DNA from: an uncultured Streptomyces sp.
GTDB taxonomy: Bacteria > Actinomycetota > Actinomycetes > Streptomycetales > Streptomycetaceae
Length of the DNA: 6,079 nt
Direction: 5' to 3'
NCBI GenBank assembly: GCA_946480485.1
Contig: CAMLJW010000327.1
Coordinates: 1 to 6,079 of the forward strand
Of this stretch, positions 1 to 5,023 are shown in pieces (the stretch's first letter is position 1; every line of letters begins with the position of its first letter). The translations under genes and the position numbers were made by a program. The notes under the pieces are model-generated. The model worked only from the letters and a program-made list of their open reading frames with translations, made no database searches and was not told the DNA's origin.

Positions 1-181
1 TTCAGACGACGAGAACACCCAGTCCGACGAAGAAACGAAGCCCTCGGACGACGAGAACACCCAGTCCGACGAAGAAACGAAGCCCTCGGACGACGAGAAC
101 ACCCAGTCCGACGAAGAAACGAAGCCTTCAGACGACGAGAACACCCAGTCCGACGAAGAAACGAAGCCCTCGGACGACGAG
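1..181 (+). repeat. 42-bp in-frame coding tandem repeat, 4 full units plus a partial unit
   Basis: Units run 2-43, 44-85, 86-127 and 128-169, with a 12-bp partial unit at 170-181; the array continues off the left edge. Each unit encodes SDDENTQSDEETKP. The units differ only at their junctions: the first codon is TCA in units 1 and 4 and TCG elsewhere, and the last codon is CCT in unit 3 and CCC in units 1, 2 and 4. Base 1 is T, which fits a CCT just before unit 1. At protein level each unit is two related heptads, SDDENTQ and SDEETKP. The near identity points to recent expansion, and copy number probably varies between strains. Confidence 0.95.
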
Positions 182-907
182 CCGTGGAACCCCTACGAGG
201 AGTGCGAGTCCTTCAACCTGGACGACAAGCTCACGGCCAGCATCTCCGGGCTGCCGAACCGGATCGTCGCCGGCTCCGGCTGGCACGAGTTCACATTCGT
301 GGTCAACAACGGCTCCGACAAGGACCTGAAGAAGGTCTGGGTCGAGGCGTTCGCGGAGTACGCGGACGACACGAACGCGGACTCCTCGCTCTCCTTCGAC
401 CTGGCCGAGCTCCAGTACAAGCAGGACGGCAAGTGGACCAGCAGCTACCAGGACTACAACGAGGACGAGGACGGCAAGACCTCCTTCACGGGTACCTTCG
501 TCGCCGTTCTCGACTCCCTGGAGAAGCACTCCACGGCCACCCTGGACCTCCGAGTGCAGGTGAAGGCGTCCGCCCCGGCGGGCTCTTCCTTCGCGCTGAG
601 CCAGGCGGTGTACGCGGGCAAGGACTCCGCCTGCTACGGCAACGGTGACTTCTACGACTTCACCGTGCTCGCAGCGGGCACCAAGCCGAGTGACAACGTC
701 GACGACGCCAAGCCCAACGGCAAGAAGCCCAAGGTCACCGACGGCACCAAGCCGCAGGGTGAGGTCAAGGAGATCACCGGCAACCTCGCCGAGACCGGCT
801 CCAGCTCCGCCCTGCCGACGGTCGGTCTCGCCGGTGGTGTCGCCCTCGTCGCCGGTGCGGGCGCTGTGTTCGTCGTGCGCCGCCGCAAGGCCGGTGCCGA
901 CGCGTAA
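2..907 (+). CDS. LAETG-motif cell-wall-anchored surface protein with acidic repeats, 5'-truncated
   Basis: The last 301 residues of a secreted protein are visible; the start and signal peptide lie left of the window. Residues 1-60 are four copies of SDDENTQSDEETKP plus a partial fifth: an acidic, probably disordered stalk. Residues 61-222 form a likely beta-rich domain (ASISGLP, FTFVVNNGS) with two cysteines, C68 and C211, which could form a disulfide. A Lys/Pro/Gly-rich spacer follows. Residues 262-266 are LAETG, then a hydrophobic stretch (about 271-292) and the tail RRRKAGADA. In Streptomyces, LAXTG signals are cut by class E sortases between Thr and Gly and joined to peptidoglycan, so the exposed part should sit on the wall. 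The reading frame is set by the repeats and the LAETG end; an internal GTG at 299 is not a plausible start because the frame stays open and in character upstream. The function of the globular domain is not recognised. The gene ends in TAA, followed by a terminator hairpin. Confidence 0.88.
   Translation, partial: SDDENTQSDEETKPSDDENTQSDEETKPSDDENTQSDEETKPSDDENTQSDEETKPSDDEPWNPYEECESFNLDDKLTASISGLPNRIVAGSGWHEFTFVVNNGSDKDLKKVWVEAFAEYADDTNADSSLSFDLAELQYKQDGKWTSSYQDYNEDEDGKTSFTGTFVAVLDSLEKHSTATLDLRVQVKASAPAGSSFALSQAVYAGKDSACYGNGDFYDFTVLAAGTKPSDNVDDAKPNGKKPKVTDGTKPQGEVKEITGNLAETGSSSALPTVGLAGGVALVAGAGAVFVVRRRKAGADA
785..799 (+). other. Sortase sorting signal LAETG
   Basis: Codons for L-A-E-T-G lie 36 codons before the stop, followed by a helix rich in A, V, G and L and by RRRK. 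This three-part arrangement is the standard cell-wall sorting signal. Alanine at the second position is the form preferred by Streptomyces class E sortases, rather than the LPXTG of Firmicutes sortase A. No sortase gene is in the window. Confidence 0.9.
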
Positions 908-929
908 CGGTGTCGGCGCCGACGCGTAA
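896..929 (+). repeat. Short direct duplication at the gene end
   Basis: The 12-mer GCCGACGCGTAA, which includes the stop codon of the surface-protein gene, occurs at 896-907 and again at 918-929. The spacing is 22 bp, so the second TAA lies in another frame. It looks like a small duplication of the 3' end of the gene or a slippage product. Confidence 0.7.
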
Positions 930-968
930 GGCGTAACGCTTCACGCGAACAACGCTCACGCAAGAAAA

Positions 969-1011
969 GAAGGACCTGCGCTCGGAGGGGGGCGCAGGTC
1001 CTTTGTCTTTT
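969..1011. terminator. Strong hairpin terminator between convergent genes
   Basis: A perfect 12-bp stem pairs 970-981 (AAGGACCTGCGC) with 992-1003 (GCGCAGGTCCTT) around a 10-base loop. A T-rich tail (TTGTCTTTT) follows on the plus strand. An A-rich run (AAGAAAAG) precedes the stem and would be a U-rich tail for minus-strand transcripts. It sits 62 bp after the surface-protein stop and about 100 bp beyond the end of the dehydrogenase gene, so it probably works in both directions. Confidence 0.9.
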
Positions 1012-1047
1012 CCCTGACCTGATTGGGCCTTTTCGGCCCTATGGAGA

Positions 1048-1106
1048 ACGGATGCGACGGGTGACGGCGTATGGCTACGGGTGATGACGGGTGACGACAG
1101 GTGACG
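1048..1106. repeat. Degenerate decamer tandem array, ACGGRTG core (array A)
   Basis: On the plus strand, successive units are ACGGATGCG (9 bp, 1048-1056), ACGGGTGACG (1057-1066), the degenerate GCGTATGGCT (1067-1076), ACGGGTGATG (1077-1086), ACGGGTGACG (1087-1096) and ACAGGTGACG (1097-1106). The array ends one base from the stop codon of the minus-strand dehydrogenase gene, so it would be transcribed as its 3' untranslated region before the hairpin at 970-1003. Its role is unknown. A related array lies at 4721-4763. Confidence 0.75.
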
Positions 1107-1107
1107 C

Positions 1108-2721
1108 CTAGCGGAGCCGCAGTGCCTTCATCACCCGCAGGCTCCGGCTCATGAACGCCGCGTACTTCTCGTCGTCCATCCCGAACGCCGGCGCCATCGG
1201 CATGATCCGCTGCTGGGTGACGGTCTGCGCCTCGGTGTACTTGAGGATGCCCTCGGAGCCGTGCCGGCGGCCGAGACCGGAGTCCTTCATGCCGCCCATC
1301 GGTGACTGGACGCTGCCGTACGCGGACGCGTAGCCCTCGTTGATGTTGACCGTTCCGGTACGCAGCCGGGCGGCGACCTCGGCGCCGCGGCGGGCGTTCG
1401 TCGTCCAGACCGAGGCATTGAGGCCGTACCGCGTGGAGTTGGCGCGCTCGATCGCCTCATCGTCGTCCTTGAAGCGGTAAAGGGAGACGACCGGGCCGAA
1501 GGTCTCCTCGTGGCAGACGGCCATCGGCGCCTCGACGCCGTCGAGGATGGTGGGCTCGAAGAAGTACGGACCGATGTCCGGGCGGGCCACGCCCCCGGCG
1601 ATCAGCTTCGCGCCCTTGGCCACGGCCTCGTCGACGTGCCGGGTCACGGCCTCGAGCTGACGTTCACCGGCCAGCGAGCCCATCTCGGCGCCGTACGCCA
1701 GGGACTTGCCGAGCCGCATCGCCCTGGTGCGAGTGGCGAACCGTTCCACGAACGCGTCGGCGACCGACTCGTGGACGTACAACCGCTCGACGGAGACGCA
1801 GAGTTGGCCTGCGGACGAGAAGCAGGCGCGCACCGCTCCGGCCGCAGCCTTGTCGATGTCGGCGTCCTCAAGGACCAGCATGGGGTTCTTGCCGCCGAGT
1901 TCGAGGGACACGCCGACCAGGCGGGCGGCCGCGCTCTGGGCGAGCTCACGGCCCGTACGGGTCGAGCCGGTGAAGGAGACGTAGTCGGCACGCCCGACGA
2001 CCTCCGGGCCGACGACCGGGCCCTCGCCGAGGACGACCTGGAAGACGTCGGCCGGCAGGCCCGCCTCGATCAGCAGGTCACGGGCCCACAGGGCCGTCAG
2101 GCACGCCTGCGTGTCGGGCTTCATCACGACCGCGTTGCCCGCGACGAAGGCGGGCAGCGCGTCGCCGACAGACAGCTCCAAGGGGTAGTTCCAGGGCACG
2201 ATCTGGCCGACGACACCGCGCGGGTGGCGCAGCTCGGTAGCCTTGGTGAGCGTCGGAACGGCGCCGGTGTGCCGCTTGGACCTGAGGTACGCGGCGGCCT
2301 TTCGCCCGTAGTGCCGCGCGGCGACGGCCACGCTCTGCACCTCTTCGTGCGCGTGGAGACGGGTTTTTCCGGTCTCCAGCTGGATGAGGTCGAGCACTTC
2401 GGCCTGTCGGGCGAGCACCAGGTCGTGGAAGCGGAGCAGCACGGCGGCGCGCTGCCGTACCGGGATCGCGGCCCAGACGGACTGTGCCTTGCGGGCCCTT
2501 TCGAAGGCGGTCGCCACGTCCTCGGGGGTGGACTCGGGCAGGTCGGCCAGCTTCTCGCCGGTGAACGGCGTGTGGTTGGCGGTGCGGCCCGAGCCGGTCA
2601 CGCCGCGTGTGAGCTGGGCGATCAGCTCCGGTGTGACCACGTCGGCAGCCGTGCGGGCGCCTTCGGGGACGGGTGCTATGGGGTTGGTGCCGGTCTTTTC
2701 CGGAGCCTGCGAGTCCGTCAT
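1108..2721 (-). CDS. gabD2: Succinate-semialdehyde dehydrogenase (NAD(P)+), aldehyde dehydrogenase superfamily
   Basis: This 537-residue protein is a complete aldehyde dehydrogenase, expected to oxidise succinate semialdehyde to succinate in the cytoplasm, the last step of the GABA shunt. Visible residues: PWNYP with oxyanion-hole N178, cofactor-binding K201 in MKPD, the FTGSTRTG nucleotide loop (250-257), general base E274 in LELGGKNP, catalytic C308 in SSAGQLC, and EETFGP (405-410). Nothing essential is missing. The KPD motif, in place of the commoner KPS or KPA, and the overall sequence recall mycobacterial GabD2. About 45 N-terminal residues precede the core fold and look flexible. The chosen start is ATG (MTDSQAPEKT). 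No clear Shine-Dalgarno sequence precedes it, so the message may be leaderless or the start may be misplaced. The exact aldehyde substrate is inferred from family resemblance; a broad-specificity dehydrogenase is the main alternative. It lies 213 bp downstream of a kinase gene on the same strand. Confidence 0.9.
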   Translation of the reverse strand: MTDSQAPEKTGTNPIAPVPEGARTAADVVTPELIAQLTRGVTGSGRTANHTPFTGEKLADLPESTPEDVATAFERARKAQSVWAAIPVRQRAAVLLRFHDLVLARQAEVLDLIQLETGKTRLHAHEEVQSVAVAARHYGRKAAAYLRSKRHTGAVPTLTKATELRHPRGVVGQIVPWNYPLELSVGDALPAFVAGNAVVMKPDTQACLTALWARDLLIEAGLPADVFQVVLGEGPVVGPEVVGRADYVSFTGSTRTGRELAQSAAARLVGVSLELGGKNPMLVLEDADIDKAAAGAVRACFSSAGQLCVSVERLYVHESVADAFVERFATRTRAMRLGKSLAYGAEMGSLAGERQLEAVTRHVDEAVAKGAKLIAGGVARPDIGPYFFEPTILDGVEAPMAVCHEETFGPVVSLYRFKDDDEAIERANSTRYGLNASVWTTNARRGAEVAARLRTGTVNINEGYASAYGSVQSPMGGMKDSGLGRRHGSEGILKYTEAQTVTQQRIMPMAPAFGMDDEKYAAFMSRSLRVMKALRLR

Positions 2722-2934
2722 GAGGCGCAGGGTATGCCGGGGAGAGGGGTTTGGGTACCCGTCAGTAACAGGGTTTCACGGAGCACTCACACCGCGCCAG
2801 TGATCGCTGGCAACAAACACGAGTGATCAGGGGGTTGTCAGACGCCGACCAGAACGCAGCGCGGTGAAGCAGGAAGCCCCCGGAAGGGTCAGACGACCCA
2901 GGTCGGAATTCCTGGACTTCAGGCCGGGAGCACG
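2722..2934. other. Intergenic region between kinase and dehydrogenase genes
   Basis: The 213 bp should contain the end of the kinase transcript and the dehydrogenase promoter, both on the minus strand. Besides the near-palindrome at 2796-2811, it holds only small stems: GGGTC/GACCC around a 4-base loop near 2886-2899, and CCTG/CAGG near 2911-2923. Neither has a T tract, so no convincing terminator is visible and read-through from the kinase is possible. No gene was seen. Confidence 0.6.
2796..2811. promoter_or_regulatory. 16-bp near-palindrome upstream of the dehydrogenase gene, possible operator
   Basis: GCCAGTGATCGCTGGC is a palindrome in 7 of 8 base pairs; only the T/G pair at 2801/2806 fails. 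It lies 75-90 bp upstream of the dehydrogenase start and about 125 bp past the kinase stop. The heptamer AGTGATC recurs at 2822-2828. The size and symmetry suit a dimeric repressor such as a TetR- or GntR-type regulator, but no regulator gene is in view and I could not place -35/-10 boxes with confidence. Confidence 0.4.
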
Positions 2935-4617
2935 TCACAGCGTGTCGAGGTCCAGGTTCGCGATCGTCGTCTTCGCCACCTCGCGGCCACGCTCGGTGAA
3001 GTCGCCCTTGCCCGGGTAGTCGATCCAGAGCCTGTAGAGGTCGCCCGACTTGGTCTTGTAATAGAAGACCCGGGCCTCGCGCGGGCGGGGCGTGTCCGCG
3101 TCGGTCTGGTCGTCGACGTACGTGACGACGTTTTCGGCCGCATCGCGGCCCTGGTACGAGGTCTCCGTGGTGTCGGCCTTGGGCGCCGGCGTCTCCGCCA
3201 TGTTGGAGAAGTCGCTGTCATCCGTCTTCTCCATACCGTCGGCGTCCTGGTAGGCCTCGGAGTTGGCGGTGCCCGCGATCTCGTTGAGGGTGTCCTCGGA
3301 CTTCTTGTACAGGTGCAGGACGATCGAAACGGAGTAGCTCGGGTCGGTGTACGCGACCCAGTGCCCCTTGTCCGTGGAACGGTCCGGCTCGCCTCTCACA
3401 TAGTCCGGCGGCACCGCGAGCGTCGCGGCGACATCCGTCTCCTTGTGCTTCTTCCACCCCTCCGGCAACGGACCCGCCAACGGATCCGCGATCACCAGAT
3501 ACGCCGCCACGGCCGCCGCGACCACCGCCGCGCCGAGGCCGATCCGGCCCATGCGGCCGACGCGGATCGACTTGCCGCCGGGACCCGCGACCCGGACGAC
3601 CTGGGTGGGCTCCGGAGCGGGCGGCTGTGCGGCCTTTTCCAGGAGTTGGCGGACCTGGGCGGCGTTCGGACGGCTGGCCGGGTCCTTGTTGAGGAGTGCG
3701 CTGATGGTGTCGGCGAGCGGGCCCTTGGACGCGTTGGGCACGGCCGGCGTGGCGTTGAGGACGGACTGGAGCGTCGCGGGCGTGTTGGTGCGGCGGAAGG
3801 GCGAGACGCCCTCCGTGGCCGCGTACAGGACGACGCCGAGCGACCACAGGTCGCAGGCGGGGCCGGGTCGTTGCCCCAACACCCGCTCGGGCGCGATGAA
3901 CTCGGGCGAGCCGACGAAGCCGCCGGTGTCGGTCAGGTTCGTCTCGCCCTCGATCTGGGCGATGCCGAAGTCGGTGAGGACGACACGGCCGTGTGGACCG
4001 AGCAGGACGTTGTCGGGCTTGACGTCACGGTGCAGGATGCCCGCCGCGTGCGCGGCTTCCAGCGCGCCCAGGACAGCGAGGCCGATTCTCGCCGCTTCGC
4101 GGGCCCCGAGTGTGCCCTCCTGCAACGCGGCGCCCAGCGAACGGCCCCGCACCAGTTCCATCACGATCCACGGCTGACCGTCCACTACCGCCACATCGTG
4201 GACATTCACCACCGCCGGGTGGTCGAGCCGGGCCGCGGCGCGCGCCTCGCGACGCATCCGCTCGAAGATGTTTGCACGTTCACGCTCGGGAAGGTGATCC
4301 GGTACGCGAGGCTCCTTGACGGCAACCTCGCGGTCCACTGTCTCATCCTTGGCCCGCCATACGGCGCCCATACCGCCGTGACCGAGCTTCGACACCAGAC
4401 GGTAACGGCCGGCGATCAGGCGCCCGGTACCGGGGTCCTGCGACACTTGCTGTTCGGGCACCACCTGCGTGGGCGCCGCGTACGGGTTGCCCGCCACCGG
4501 GTTGCCCGAGTGCAGGACGCGGCCGGGCTGCTGCCCGGGCACACCCGGCCGTGGTGGTTGCAGACCGAAACTCGTTGGCTCGTCGGCCCCGTAGGGGGCT
4601 TCCCCGTTGCTGCTCAT
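2935..4617 (-). CDS. Membrane Ser/Thr protein kinase (PknB-like kinase domain, non-PASTA ectodomain)
   Basis: This complete 560-residue protein should phosphorylate Ser/Thr of cytoplasmic targets in response to an outside signal. Residues 1-65 are a Pro/Gly/Gln-rich tail. The kinase domain spans about 72-328: glycine loop LGHGGMG (78-84), ATP-binding K101, helix-C E124 in RREA, HRDVKPDN with catalytic D198 and N203, DFG 216-218, activation-loop T226, T229 and T231, APE 242-244 and DLWSLG 256-261. All catalytic residues are present, so it should be active and could autophosphorylate the loop threonines. A membrane helix lies at about 358-377. Residues 378-560 should be outside the cell and carry no PASTA repeat; they resemble the same region of the kinase at 5024-6079. 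The start is ATG at 4617, with no clear Shine-Dalgarno sequence. An out-of-frame ATG 8 bases upstream opens a 3-codon frame (M-D-P-stop) ending across it. From memory it may correspond to a member of the S. coelicolor pka cluster, possibly PkaJ, but this is unverified. Confidence 0.93.
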   Translation of the reverse strand: MSSNGEAPYGADEPTSFGLQPPRPGVPGQQPGRVLHSGNPVAGNPYAAPTQVVPEQQVSQDPGTGRLIAGRYRLVSKLGHGGMGAVWRAKDETVDREVAVKEPRVPDHLPERERANIFERMRREARAAARLDHPAVVNVHDVAVVDGQPWIVMELVRGRSLGAALQEGTLGAREAARIGLAVLGALEAAHAAGILHRDVKPDNVLLGPHGRVVLTDFGIAQIEGETNLTDTGGFVGSPEFIAPERVLGQRPGPACDLWSLGVVLYAATEGVSPFRRTNTPATLQSVLNATPAVPNASKGPLADTISALLNKDPASRPNAAQVRQLLEKAAQPPAPEPTQVVRVAGPGGKSIRVGRMGRIGLGAAVVAAAVAAYLVIADPLAGPLPEGWKKHKETDVAATLAVPPDYVRGEPDRSTDKGHWVAYTDPSYSVSIVLHLYKKSEDTLNEIAGTANSEAYQDADGMEKTDDSDFSNMAETPAPKADTTETSYQGRDAAENVVTYVDDQTDADTPRPREARVFYYKTKSGDLYRLWIDYPGKGDFTERGREVAKTTIANLDLDTL

Positions 4618-4669
4618 GGGTCCATTGCTATCGCGGTAACCACTCCGGCTTCCACCCCAGACGCTTTCC

Positions 4670-4698
4670 GGTCACAGACCCGTGACCCACGAGGTCAC
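4670..4698. promoter_or_regulatory. Triple alternating GGTCAC/GTGACC inverted-repeat motif upstream of kinase
   Basis: GGTCAC (4670-4675), GTGACC (4682-4687) and GGTCAC (4693-4698) alternate in orientation, giving two overlapping perfect 6-bp inverted repeats with spacers of 6 and 5 bases. Centre-to-centre steps are 12 and 11 bp, about one helical turn. The motif lies 53-81 bp upstream of the kinase start, where a promoter is expected. It could bind a regulator cooperatively, or form one of two exclusive hairpins in the leader RNA. No known binding protein is claimed. Confidence 0.45.
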
Positions 4699-4720
4699 TT
4701 ATGGTCCATTTATGCCGCCG

Positions 4721-4763
4721 TACGCATCCGTGGGCATCCGTAGTCATCCGTAGTCATCCGTAG
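4721..4763. repeat. Decamer tandem array, ACGGATG core on the minus strand (array B)
   Basis: On the plus strand the units are TACGCATCCG (4721-4730), TGGGCATCCG (4731-4740), TAGTCATCCG (4741-4750) and TAGTCATCCG (4751-4760), followed by TAG. Read on the minus strand these are ACGGATGACT-type decamers, closely matching the ACGGRTG core of the array at 1048-1106. The array lies between the kinase upstream region and the kinase-gene remnant, ending 8-10 bp from where the remnant's similarity stops. Confidence 0.85.
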
Positions 4764-4770
4764 GTCTTGG

Positions 4771-4990
4771 CTCCATCACGATCCACGGCAGGCCGTGGTG
4801 CTCCAGCACGTGGTGCACCGTGACGACGGGCCGAGTGGTTGATCCGCGCGGCCGTGCGCGCTTCCGCCCGGGTGCGGGCGAGCAGTACGCCCTGAGGGAG
4901 CAGCCGTGTGAACTCCGGCGACTGACGGAAACCGAACGTGAGGTGGTCGAAGCCAGGGATGAGTTGGAGGGAACTGGGGGCGATCAGACG
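4771..4990 (-). pseudogene. Frameshifted remnant of a Ser/Thr protein kinase gene
   Basis: Read on the minus strand, 4885-4829 encodes LLARTRAEARTAARINHSA. Then, after a one-base shift near 4828-4830, the bases down to 4771 encode VVTVHHVLEHHGLPWIVME. Joined, they match the helix-C to hinge part of the neighbouring intact kinase (REARAAARLDHPAVVNVHDV then GQPWIVMEL). The glycine loop, catalytic loop, DFG and APE motifs are absent. The upstream frame stays open to a TGA at 4991-4993, but bases 4886-4990 do not clearly match a kinase. After WIVME the similarity stops, and the frame ends at a TGA inside the decamer array. The fragment lies between two related kinase genes on the same strand, as expected for the leftover of a tandem duplicate. 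It fills much of the 406-bp gap between the intact genes; no other gene was seen there. Confidence 0.82.
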
Positions 4991-5023
4991 TCACCCTCAT
5001 TCCCCAACCGGTACCGCCCACCC

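Noticed and set aside
1..181. Direct repeats considered as a CRISPR array
   Set aside because: There are no unique spacers; the units are contiguous, 42 bp long and in frame with a surface protein.
1025..1039. Hairpin GGGCC/GGCCC considered as a terminator for the dehydrogenase gene
   Set aside because: The stem is only 5 bp with no T tract on either strand, and a much stronger hairpin lies at 970-1003.
1510..2826. 438-codon plus-strand open frame opposite the dehydrogenase gene
   Set aside because: It is antisense to a gene with every catalytic motif, shows no recognisable domain, and long shadow frames are common at this GC content.
2886..2899. Hairpin GGGTC/GACCC considered as the kinase terminator
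   Set aside because: It has a short stem, no T tract and no better extension.
3313..4743. 476-codon plus-strand open frame opposite the kinase gene
   Set aside because: It is the antisense shadow of a complete kinase; its Arg/Gly/His-rich translation is typical of a GC-driven shadow.
4886..4930. SPEF in the remnant (RQSPEFTRLLPQG) compared with the activation-loop GSPEFIAPERVLG of the intact kinase
   Set aside because: Only four residues match, and the position would be on the wrong side of helix C, so it is probably chance.
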